From Anthopleura xanthogrammica (taxonomy: Eukaryota > Cnidaria > Anthozoa > Actiniaria > Actiniidae), in the NCBI GenBank assembly GCA_964019055.1, contig OZ025222.1, forward strand, positions 1,943,246 to 2,007,245: 64,000 nt of DNA. The letters are read 5' to 3'. Position 1 is the first letter of the stretch. Each line of letters starts with the position of its first letter. The notes under the pieces are model-generated. The model did no database searches, was not told the DNA's origin, and saw only the letters and a list, made by a program, of their open reading frames with translations. The position numbers and the translations under genes are program-made. Shown here one piece after another: positions 1 through 9,355 of the stretch.

Positions 1-114
1 GAAATTTGATCATTTTGTATCACGTTTCATTGCTGTTGGTCATGGAAATACTCTAAAACCCAAAGGAAAATGCTTAGTGAGACAGAAGGAAATGGTAAGA
101 CCACCAAATAGATC

Positions 115-250
115 TGTTTCAGGGTTTGGTCTGTGAGTTAGCCGTGCCCTAACTTAGATCTGCATCAGTCCAGAGGTTGTTTCAGGGCTTGGTCTGTGAG
201 TTAGCCATGCCCTGACTTAGATCAGCCCAGAGGTTGTTTCAGGGTGCGAT
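115..250 (+). repeat. SINE-tail repeat, tandem copies
   Basis: About two and a half copies of a roughly 57-65 bp unit built around TGAGTTAGCCATGCCCTGAC and AGAGGTTGTTTCAGGG. Another copy lies at about 945-1045. The same unit recurs at 15663-15895, 38110-38200, 42840-42900 and 49540-49625 (plus) and at 54290-54470 (minus). In several places it sits directly downstream of the SINE-A body, so it is probably that element's 3' module. Confidence 0.75.
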
Positions 251-337
251 AAAAGTTTGGAGGTTTGAAGCCATTATTTACAGCAACTCTTAGGTTTTCA
301 TTATCTTGTTGATGTTGTTGTTGTTCTTTGCTTAATT

Positions 338-462
338 TTTCTTCTTCTTCTTCTTCTTCTTCTTCTTCTTCTTCTTCTTCTTCTTCTTCTTCTTCTTCTT
401 CTTCTTCTTCTTTATCTTCTTCTTCTTGTTCTTCTTCTTCTTCTTGTTCTTCATTTTTTTCT
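338..462. repeat. TTC/GAA microsatellite
   Basis: A nearly perfect run of TTC from about 341 to 412, followed by imperfect TCTTG/TTC copies to about 460. It creates poly-Ser (plus) and poly-Glu (minus) reading frames that are not genes. Confidence 0.95.
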
Positions 463-1469
463 TCTTGTTCTAGTGTTCTTCTCAAAGCGTTTACACAGTG
501 TTTACAACTTATCTCCAAAAAGATATATATATTTTTTATCATCATCCAGCTAGGCTTTCAACACTTGCCCAAGCTAACTCGACAACATGACCCCCATAAC
601 TAATTTGCTCCTCTGGAAAAGAAAGAATTCGTAGTTCAAAATGCCGCGAATATTTATAGGATTTAGATGTAATCATTTTAGATTTTCAGCACTTGGGACT
701 CGCATCTGCTTTTTGTGTTCATCACTCGAGATTTGAGTCGAGAACTTGTACCATTTATGGCGGAAAACATCACGTAGTGAGGATTATGTAGTAGTGCATT
801 GCAAGGTTTCGTTTTAATGAGCCCTTGAGGTTAAGAGAATAAACGAAGATGATGCTTAAAAGATCAGGATCAGTTGCAATGTCCAAATGTTACTTAGATG
901 GTAATGCATAGTAATGTATTTAAAATTAGCTCTGCGTTGTTTCAAGACTCAATCTGTGAGTTAGCTGTGCCCTGTTTTTGATCAGCCCAGAGGTTGTTTC
1001 AGGGTTTAAGTTGTGAGTTGCCATGCCCAGACTTTCAGGGTTCGATAAAATTCGAAAATGTTTCTTCACTTTTAAGTAAAAAAATTACTGTTGAAATCAT
1101 GTGTTCTTCGTAGCTTAAGTTACATCATTTCGTGGCTTTAAACCTCAATTATCTAGTCCAAAGCGGTGGAGTTTTATAACTAGTTTGTCGGCTTTGTGAT
1201 AATTACCTCATTACAACAGAGATGTCTAGATAATGTCGATTCTTGACCTCAGTGTTCATCACGGAAGCATGAAAGACTAAAAGCTTCGACCACTCGTCAT
1301 TCACCGTCTGAAATCTTGATTCAAAATTTCTCTGTTGACTTCTTCTTTTTCATCTTCTTTTTCATTTTTTTTAGTCTTCTTCTTGCTCTTTGTATTAGTT
1401 TCTCGTGCTCTTGTTCGTCTTAGTTCTTCAGTTCGTGTTTTATTGTAGTCCTTGTATGTTCTTTTTCTT

Positions 1470-1565
1470 GTTCTTGTTGTAGTTCTTGTAGTTCTTGTCA
1501 GTTCTTTTTCTTGTTCTTGTTGTTCTGGTTGTTCTGGTTGTTCTGGTTGTTCTGGTTGTTCTTGT
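1470..1565. repeat. Low-complexity TTGTTCTGG repeat
   Basis: Four tandem copies of a 9-base TGTTCTGGT unit at about 1520-1562, inside a longer pyrimidine-rich TTC/TTG stretch that runs from about 1340 to 1640. Confidence 0.85.
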
Positions 1566-1769
1566 CTCGTTGTTTTGTTGCCGTTCTTCTTTCATTTCAG
1601 CTCTTGCAAATTTTTCTTCTTGTCATTCCTGTCATTCTTCCTCTTTTGCACCAATTCTAGTCTTTTCTTGAACAGAAGCCCCGCTGACAAAAACAAGTCC
1701 TTCTTGGCAGGGTTCTTATTAGTGCAGTTATAACTAATATAACTGTAACTTATAACTAATGTTACGTGT

Positions 1770-1980
1770 TACAGTGAGGACACTCGAACCATGGACACTT
1801 GATATTTTTATATTTTATGAACTTTCTACTGCTTCAAACCTTCTGAAAATGAAGCACTGAACTCAAATAATCTTATTGTTCAAAATAAATCATATTTCCA
1901 ATTGATTCACACAAGGGATAAAGGAGAAAAAAAGTATGAAAAAACCTCAAAGTGATCACGGTTCGAGCGTCCTCACTGTA
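1770..1980. mobile_element. Short inverted-repeat element, TA-flanked, CAGT ends (copy 1)
   Basis: The ends are mirror images (CAGTGAGGACACTCGAACC against GGTTCGAGCGTCCTCACTG) and each is bordered by TA. A second copy of the same body lies inverted at 54631-54847. Length is about 210 bp with no open frame. TA target duplications with CAGT-starting ends are typical of pogo/Tigger-type Tc1-mariner non-autonomous elements; that family assignment is inference. Confidence 0.8.
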
Positions 1981-3111
1981 ATTTGTACCGGCATTGTTTG
2001 GTATAGTGCCCCTCGTCAGTATTGCATTCCACATGCAAGAACCTTGTCATTGTTGGATTCAAGATGTTCAGTTCAGCAGAACTGCTATCTTTGTGTTCTA
2101 TTTTGGGTACAGGCAACTGCACTACTTTCATTGATGTTGCGCTAAAAATTATATCGAATACATATTTGCAGAGCAATGCCAAGTTAGTAACATCAATAAT
2201 CATCGCTGAAGTTTTAATTACGGATTTTAGTTCATCGTCATATGGAAGCAAGATGTTGCCCAAAATCTACTGAACTATCTCCTTTTAAATTCCCCAATTT
2301 ATTTATACTTATAAGAGATAGATTGTCTCATATTACGAGCCTTAATCTCAATGCCATTACAAGAAAACCCGGTTTACATGATTCCTATAGGATCATGTGT
2401 GTGCAATATGTTTAACAACATCCCGTTGGTGAATGCTGAAAGGAGTCGTCCCCAAACGCCCCCATGGATCGGTACCTTTACGTTTAGTCCCTGAGTTCAT
2501 GAACTTGTGCGATGCATGATAACCTTAGCGTAGTTGATCACAACTTGTTAAGGAAGTATTTTAGTATATTGTATTGGGTTTGGATTGATAACGGGCTTAA
2601 GACGTACATGTCTTGTTAGTAGGATATAATTTTACACGAGAGAGATACAGCACAGAGGCTAGTTCTATTTTGCTGCTTAAGATGCCCTCCTATTCTACAT
2701 ATTCACTTAATGTTTTGAATACTAGCGAATTATTAGACTATTACCAATCTAAAATGGACGCAAATATAAGAAAGAATTCTGAGTTATACAAAAAGAGCTG
2801 CATGCGATATATTCACCCGTTATCCTGGTTATGGTTCTAAAAATCTCTCGCCAGTCATAATTATAATTTACCGCGATGACTCGAGCTGCAATTCACTATG
2901 CAAAGTAAAGAAAAGTATTCTGTTTTTATAAAAAAGAGATGTATTGGCTACAATAGGTAAAACATGTTGGTTTAGCCTGGTGTTGGCTTCTAAAAGACTC
3001 TCGTTATATTTTTTAAACCGCGATAGCTTGAGCTGCAATTCACCATGCAGTATTCTGTATTATACAAAAAGAGATGTATTGGCTACAACATGGACCGCAG
3101 AGCACCTTAAA

Positions 3112-3460
3112 AAGTGGTGGGGCTATATGGAGACTAGTATGGGAAAAACGGTGGTGGGGCTAAGATTGGAAAATATAAGAGACTAGTATGGGAAAAACGG
3201 TGGTGGGGCTAAGATTGGAAAATATAAGAGAATAGTATGGGAAAAAGTGATGGGACTAAGATTGGAAAATATAAGAGACTAGTATGGGAAAAAGTGGTGG
3301 GGCTAAGACTGGAAAATATAAGAGACTAGTATGGGAAAAAGTGATGGGGCTAAGATTGGAAAATATAAGAGACTAGTATGGGAAAAAGTGATGGGGCTAA
3401 GATTGGAAAATATAAGAGACTAGTATGGGAAAAGGGAAAAAGTGATAGGGCTAGCGCTAT
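3112..3460. repeat. Minisatellite, 46-49 bp unit
   Basis: About seven tandem copies of a unit containing GAGACTAGTATGGGAAAAA, GGTGGTGGGGCTAAGATTGG and AAAATATAA. Unit starts at 3131, 3180, 3229 and 3276 give periods of 49, 49 and 47 bases. It is flanked by shorter repeated blocks (2930-3110 and 3500-3770) sharing an AAAACATGTTGGTTTAGCCTGG phrase. Confidence 0.9.
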
Positions 3461-4879
3461 AACCCTACCAGCCTCTCCCCTCACGCGGTCCCTGTACAAT
3501 ACTTAAAACATGTTGGTTGAGCCTGGTTTTGGCTTCTACAAGACTCGATATAATTTACCGCGATGATTGATCCACCATGCAAAGTATCTCCCTCTCATGC
3601 ACCTCCCTGTGCAAAGTAAAGAAAACTATTCTGTATTCTGTCCCTGATTTATACAACAAAGAGTTGTATTGGCTAGAATAGATAAAACATGTTGGTTTAT
3701 AGCCTGGTTTTAGCTTCTTAAATAATTTCGTTATAATTTACCGCGATGACTCCAGCTGCAATTGATTTTGCAGTACACACATTTGCTTGAATTGAACCAA
3801 CAAAAATTTCACTAAATATATTTTGTTAAAGCTGTAAGGGATATGCATATAGAACTTCCTCTTAATTCGTAAACAAGATTCAGCTTTTATATTATTAATT
3901 GAATATCAATATATTTATGTTACAATAATGTCATTAATGATGATAATAACGAAAAAAAATAATGGATAATGACGGTAGCAATGACAAGGTTTATAATGGT
4001 TATGTTTTGGATACGTTTCCTCAGTCTATAAGAAAAGAAAAGAAGAAAGAAAAGCGCTGATGGTATCTTGAATTTTGATATGTTTTTTTTCCAGTTGTAA
4101 ATGGCTATTTGAATCCATATTAACATGCAGTTTAAACATTTTCTCTTGGCTTAGAGCAAGGTTAAAAAAAGTTGAATTCGATTCTTATTGAAGTTGTTAT
4201 CACATTGCTTTTGAAAATGGATTAGGTGTTCCAACAGTATCCTCATCTGGCCAGAAATTTCTCATCGCTTCTCACAGAAGAAGCATTATTTATGCCTCAA
4301 GGGCTTTACAAGAACATTAACCAGAATCGATCCATTCCTCGACAAAAATCGTCCTTATAAATCTACACTAATCTCCAACAATCAACTCACCAATCTCTCA
4401 GAGATTTTTCCTTGCAATTATCGCTATAAATGTTATAGATATTTCGTCGAACTATCAGTGCAAATATGATACACTCACCTTCTAGTCAACCTTGCAGAAG
4501 GCGTTGCCAACTGCCTTAGGGCTTTTAGTGTAGTCAGTTCAGGGTCCTGACAAAGCTGAATCTTTCTAAATCTCCGCCAAAAAAAAGCAAACAGCTGTAT
4601 ACTGGAGTTTTATCTCGGAGATATACTAGCATCTTTAGGATAAGAAATATCTATTTTGTATGCAAGTAAAATGTCCTTTGGCTAATACTGTTCCTATGGA
4701 GATATATACAGGGGTGACATAGTGTAAACTGCTGCGTGCATGCACGTAGTTTTAGGGGTAAGGTCAAAACAGTGGTCCAAACCAAAATAGGAACCCAATT
4801 TGATTGGCTTAGGTGGTCGGTACCAGTCAATGTCACTTCACCTTAAAAAAATGTTGAAATGCTCGGTGTCCGTAGTAGT

Positions 4880-5065
4880 CTTATGACTGTAGACTATATC
4901 TATACACAAATACATTGTTTAACTTACAAGCAAACAGACAGTACATTTATTTCTGTGATTTAACTTTTAGTTATTGGAGAAATTTGAGGACAGAATCCAA
5001 GATTTCATTTCCAGAGGTGGTGGGTACTAGATAATCCCACCCCTAAATTGGGTCCTGTTAGATGA
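4880..5065 (+). repeat. Dispersed repeat with CCAGAGGTGGTGGGTAC phrase (copy 1)
   Basis: The phrase TTCCAGAGGTGGTGGGTAC, followed by a C-rich CCCCACCCCT-like end, recurs with the same upstream context (TACACAAATA, ATTTATTTCTGT, GGACA(G/A)AATCC) at 31433-31612 (plus) and inverted at 14630-14790. No open frame and no clear terminal repeats were seen, so the class is unknown. Confidence 0.7.
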
Positions 5066-5275
5066 TATATATTATTGTTTTATCCTCCCTCACAACGTCA
5101 ACAAACCAGAAAGTTCCTAAACAAGCATTTAAGGAGTAGAGGATATTCTATTCTTTACTTCCTCAATATGCGGCACGATTACAGCATGCTATATTATGTA
5201 CAGATCTCCTAAAAGTCCTACCATAAATGTAAATAAAAATAGAAATGTTAAGATTTATTGCCATTTATTCTACAG

Positions 5276-5875
5276 GTTTGGTTTCAAAACCGAAGAGCAA
5301 AATGGCGGAAACGAGAACGCTATTCCCAGGTTCCTATCCCAGTACGAGGAATGCCCACCTCGCCTTATGACCAAATTCCGACCCCTTCTTGGCCTCCTCG
5401 TAATGACCCAACGGTGGGAATCAGCCAGGGTGGACCCATGCCTCGACATCTCCCTCCTCACGTGACCCTTCCAAGTTACGGTGCTGTGGTGCATGCGCAG
5501 TCGATGCCTTCAATGGCTGGAAGACCGTCTCCTCCCGGATCTCCAAACCACGTCATCAATACATCAATGGCTCCATCTTCTCACATCAGGACGCATGCGC
5601 TTCAACAAGGACCGCATCCCAATGTGACAATCACCTCGTCTTCAATGCAGCATAATCACATGTCATCATCAATTGCAAACTATCCACCACATTCTCCTCC
5701 ATCCGCTGGCCCGCCTGTATCGCGGGACTGTAGAATAGAAAATGAACAAGATCTACAGACTGGACAGTGTGTTGTTCGACATAGTTCTAGTATAGCTGCA
5801 CTTCGTCTCAAAGCTAAGGAGCATGCCGTTGCCATGGGAATGGTGAGGGCCTATAACATGAGAGCTGATGTCTGA
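5276..5875 (+). CDS. Paired-class (ALX/aristaless-like) homeobox protein, last exon
   Basis: This is the 3' terminal exon of a paired-class homeobox transcription factor. It begins right after TTTATTCTACAG with VWFQNRRAKWRKRERYSQ, the recognition helix of a homeodomain from residue 47 on, so the intron falls between homeodomain residues 46 and 47, a classic position in paired-class genes. Residue 50 is Gln. A Pro/Ser/His-rich linker of about 150 residues follows. The C-terminus carries an OAR motif at exon residues 171-188 (SSIAALRLKAKEHAVAMGM), then a short tail and TGA; the exon encodes 199 residues. The RERYSQ extension and the Asp-Gln-Ile-Pro-x-Pro-Ser-Trp phrase in the linker resemble ALX/aristaless proteins, but other Q50 paired-like families with OAR (Arx, Rx, Shox) are possible. 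The expected role is sequence-specific DNA binding in embryonic patterning. The first 46 homeodomain residues are not visible upstream and are probably outside the window. Confidence 0.9.
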   Translation, partial: VWFQNRRAKWRKRERYSQVPIPVRGMPTSPYDQIPTPSWPPRNDPTVGISQGGPMPRHLPPHVTLPSYGAVVHAQSMPSMAGRPSPPGSPNHVINTSMAPSSHIRTHALQQGPHPNVTITSSSMQHNHMSSSIANYPPHSPPSAGPPVSRDCRIENEQDLQTGQCVVRHSSSIAALRLKAKEHAVAMGMVRAYNMRADV

Positions 5876-5984
5876 TATCCTTTGAAAATTTGACAACTTT
5901 AATCTACATGGTGCTATGCGGGTTCCTTGTTGTTTCAGCAGTGTTCCGACTCACGCGCTGTGATTGGTTCAATTCCATGCCGTG

Positions 5985-6240
5985 TCACGTCCCAAGTTAT
6001 TACTGTATGTTTCCTCTCATACGATAACCATTCTTATGGGAAACCATTTCAATGTTACGGCATGTCGTACCGTGTACGTGCTGAAAGTCAGTACCGTATG
6101 TTTCCCACTCATACGATAACCATGTTTATGGCAAGCCATTTCAATATTACGGCGTGATGTACTGTGTACGTGCTGTAAGTCAGTACCGTATGTTTCCTAC
6201 TCATGCGATAACCATTCTTATGGGTAACCATATTCGATAA
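5985..6240. repeat. 92-bp tandem repeat
   Basis: About two and a half copies. CTCATACGATAACCAT occurs at about 6016 and 6108, and the related CTCATGCGATAACCAT at 6200, giving an exact 92-base period. Each unit also carries CAGTACCGTATGTTTCC and ACCATTTCAATRTTACGGC. It lies about 110 bp downstream of the homeobox stop codon, so it may be in the 3' untranslated region. Confidence 0.85.
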
Positions 6241-6650
6241 CCATACTACGACTATTTGCGTAACTGTAGATCTAGGAAATCGCATGTTTGAAGACATGTT
6301 GGATGACATGTACACTAAAATAATTTACACAAGAAAAACTTCAATTCTTACGGAGTTGAATCATGGCAGCTTCTTTTATCTCGCTGTGTAAAAGTTTTTT
6401 GAAAGATTTCTAAATATTTGCGCAACTTTTTATTTTGGTTGTTTTGTATTTAAGGTAAGAATATTTTATCAGATCATGCGCGCAAATATATCAGATTTAT
6501 TAGTATTTCAGGACTTGATGTTTTTTCCACTTTAGAATCCAAGGCAATATATTTATACTAGGCTAGCTTCTTCTTAATGATGCCGAAAGGACATCGATTG
6601 TGTATAGGATCAGATGGGATTACATTACGTTCGTTAAGGAACTCTATCCT

Positions 6651-7078
6651 TTAAGGTGCAGTAATACGAACAACAAAATCGTGCAACTTGTCACACAACA
6701 TTGTTGCGTTCCAAGCTGAGTGCAAATAGTCCCCAGTTTTATCGATGCGTGTGCGGCGAGAACGAACCGAGTAGTGGTAAGAGACTGGTAAGAATCGTAA
6801 AAATATTTGTATTTCGTGCGCGCGCTCTATTTTCCTTATATTTTTGCGATATAAAATAATCAGTTAGCGAGAAAAGTGGGTCCAGTTCTGGACTTAGTTG
6901 CAGAGTGAATGTGGCTCGTATTACCATCCCGTGCTACAACAAAATTTTTTGCGCGACTTTGTTGACAAACTACTCTCTGCAACAAAGAATTTTGCGCGCG
7001 GCGTGTTAATATACGAGCAACATTCAACTCTGCAACTTACAACACACTAAGGTTGCTCGTAGTATTACTTCACCTATT
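6651..7078. mobile_element. Inverted-repeat element, AGGTGC ends (Harbinger-like, copy 1)
   Basis: The left end AGGTGCAGTAATACG and the right end GTATTACTTCACCT are inverted repeats. Inside are stretches in both orientations around GCAACATTGTTGCG. The left flank is TTA; the right flank (ATT) does not match, so the target duplication has decayed. Related copies lie at 39243-39517 and 41788-41975. Confidence 0.65.
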
Positions 7079-7526
7079 TAGATTTAGATTTAAAAGTCGT
7101 TTACATAAAGGTATGGTTGCCCCGGTGCAAGGAACCTTTGAAATGTCTGATTTTGCAAAATATTGACGTATACCGTGACTCCAAGACTGGAGGTCAAAGT
7201 CGAAAATATTTTTTTAAATGGGACCAATAATCCGCAATAGCAAAACAATTACGTTTTATTTCAAGTATTATATATATATTGATATAGTTTTGTAATATTT
7301 TCTATTCAATTGTACATAATTGCCAAGTTTTAGAATTAACTGTTAACTTTTGAGAGGAATAAATGATAATTAAGACGAATCTTGGAAAATTAGCTTTAGC
7401 CTCGTAGGTAATTTTGCTTTCTCTTTTTGACAGTTCTTTTTGACCGTCTGATCTTTCACCGTTTATTTCTGTTTTAAGCGTGTACACGCAACCAAATACA
7501 TCCTCTTATGTTTGTGCACGCATCCT

Positions 7527-7679
7527 AATATTCCCCTTCACAGTTCCCTGCGCCATCTTGAAAGGTAGCCGTGCCTTTGCATCGAAGCTCTGTCATTGCA
7601 AGCTCACCCTTCGTCTCGCTTCGATGCAATGGTACGACTACCTTTCAAGATGGCGCAGGGAACTGCCAAGGGGACTATT
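7527..7679. mobile_element. Palindromic MITE with AATAGTCC-type ends (copy 1)
   Basis: Nearly the whole element folds on itself: CAGTTCCCTGCGCCATCTTG and its mirror near 7650 bracket GGTAGCCGTGCCTTTGCATC and its mirror. Three further copies lie at 14893-15109, 17803-18023 and 20377-20489. It is non-coding. The element superfamily cannot be named from these ends. Confidence 0.85.
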
Positions 7680-8386
7680 CAAGAAACATGACTCAGAAAC
7701 GAATCTAGAACATGCGTTAATTTTGGGAAGAGATCGAAAAGTAGAGAAAAATGCACGGATCCCAATTTCGATAAAAAATAAGACAGCTATTTCAAAAAAG
7801 TTCGAAGGAGCGAATGGCGAACAGCGAGAGGCGATAAGTGAATGAATACTGATTGCACAACCGAAAGTAACTGCAGGGTCAAAAACCGTTTAGCAGTTGA
7901 GTCGTAGTGTGAAGCGCTTGAATTGTCTGAATTATTTAGACGTGATTGTTATTCGATTTATGTCGCCGTGATAGTAAGGGCCCAGTTCCTTTCGGTCGTG
8001 CAATCGCCAATCACCGATCCCCATTCCTCGTTCATCCCTTCAACCTTCTCTGAAATGATTTTCATTCTTTAAATTCGAATAAAAACTGCCGCAATATCTT
8101 GTGTTTTTCGTGTGTGGTAGTTTGTTGTTGTCGTTTTGTTTTTCTTTTCTGTGCCTGTTATTGCTTTTTGTTTTACTTTTGCGGCGCGTCAAAATATTCA
8201 AGGATCTGCACTCAACCTTGATTGAGATAGCTTTCTGTTGATCACCTTAACATTTCCTAAAGAGGCTAATGTTTGTTAAACGGAATCCTTGTTTTACCCA
8301 CCACCATGCTGAACACATTACTATTGAGCTCTATTCATACTATTACAACTATTCCACTATCTGTCTTCAATTTAGGGATACGTTCC

Positions 8387-8656
8387 CCGAGGGCATATAC
8401 TTCATGTGTGATTCTCCAAAAGTCCCGCTGTGAACAAATGCTCCTCGATGACACTAACACGTCTTATCAGTATTGTAGTGAGTGCTTGACCTTTTATCGG
8501 ACTATGACTGGATGTGGTTATAAGAAAAGAACCGGCGGAGTGATTGATAAAATCTGTGGTGATGCACTGAGCTCAAGCCTTCAAAATCGACGCAGTAAAA
8601 CGCTGTTAGAGAAATGTGAAAAGATTGAGGTGGCCAAGGAGCTAATACTCGGATAG
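8387..8656 (+). other. Unassigned open frame, cysteine-containing
   Basis: An open stretch preceded by a pyrimidine-rich acceptor-like CTTCAATTTAG at about 8376-8386 and ended by TAG at 8654-8656. It would encode about 89 residues with seven cysteines, including a Tyr-Cys-Ser-Glu-Cys phrase and an Asn-Thr-Ser glycosylation site. I do not recognise it. It could be a terminal exon of an unknown secreted protein or a chance frame next to repeat DNA. There is no upstream exon, poly(A) signal or clear donor to support it. Confidence 0.2.
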
Positions 8657-9355
8657 AATCTGTGATGACACAGGGAGCCCAACTGCGAATTTAAAGCAGG
8701 TAGCACGCGTGTTCTGATATGATGGACGGTATCCACTGTATCCCGTTTGATGCTAAGTGCTAAATAGGCCACGCACGTTCTTAAAATTCAGACTTGATTG
8801 CGGAGGCTTTAGAAGTATGGTACTTCATGTATTGTACAAAAACGTGGATCACCAAATACATTTATTGGTAGGAATAGAATAATGTACCTTATACGACGTT
8901 CCTACCTTTCGGCAATAATAAGAAAAATTTTGGTATATAGAATTAAATTTTGGTAGTCAGTTCGATCATTACTGGACAATATTGTAATCAAATCTACAGC
9001 ACTATTTCTACTGATCCTTTCGAGATTTATGTAATTTTAAACATTTTATTTCGGAGAGCCTCGGTATCGCGCTAGAATTTTAATATGTCGAACGTGGCCT
9101 ATTACGGGTTGGCTGGGAAGGCTGGATCGTGATTTCCCTAACAACATGCCATAAACGCGATGAACTTTAATTACAATAACAATAACACAAAACGATTAAT
9201 ACATCATTTGATTTCAAAGTAAATAACTTCGATGGATTGTTGACCGATGCGTTACCCGGCAATTATATTCTTCTCTTTGTTTATTTTGAACGAGTAATGT
9301 ATTTTCCAAGCACCTTGAAGTCAAAGGTGGACTATTATCGTCCTTTAACGCGGAG

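Larger units (their letters stand above)
1..5275. other. Non-coding stretch upstream of the homeobox exon; repeats only
   Basis: No exon could be supported here. Because the homeobox exon at 5276 begins with a splice acceptor, the 3' part of this stretch must be intron of that gene. I looked for the missing homeodomain part (residues 1-46) on the plus strand and did not see it, so the upstream exons probably lie outside the window. Contents seen: a TTC tract, SINE-tail tandem copies, a CAGT-ended inverted-repeat element at 1770-1980, a minisatellite at 3112-3460, and a dispersed repeat near 4880-5065. Confidence 0.6.
5876..9355. other. Intergenic region between homeobox and GTPase genes
   Basis: No supported exon. 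It holds a 92-bp tandem repeat (5985-6240), an inverted-repeat element with AGGTGC ends (6654-7075), an inverted-repeat element with AATAGTCC-type ends (7527-7679) and a weak unassigned open frame near 8390-8656. The stretch 8740-8880 is related, in inverted orientation, to 57220-57340, so it is repeat-derived. Confidence 0.6.

Noticed and set aside
222..603. Poly-Glu and poly-Ser open frames on both strands
   Set aside because: They are translations of the TTC microsatellite, with no conserved sequence outside it.
1973..2263. Three overlapping open frames of 69-96 codons
   Set aside because: They overlap the end of the CAGT-ended element on both strands and show no recognisable protein, start context or splice support.
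7480..7845. 121-codon frame
   Set aside because: Its first half is the palindromic MITE at 7527-7679 and the rest is not recognisable.
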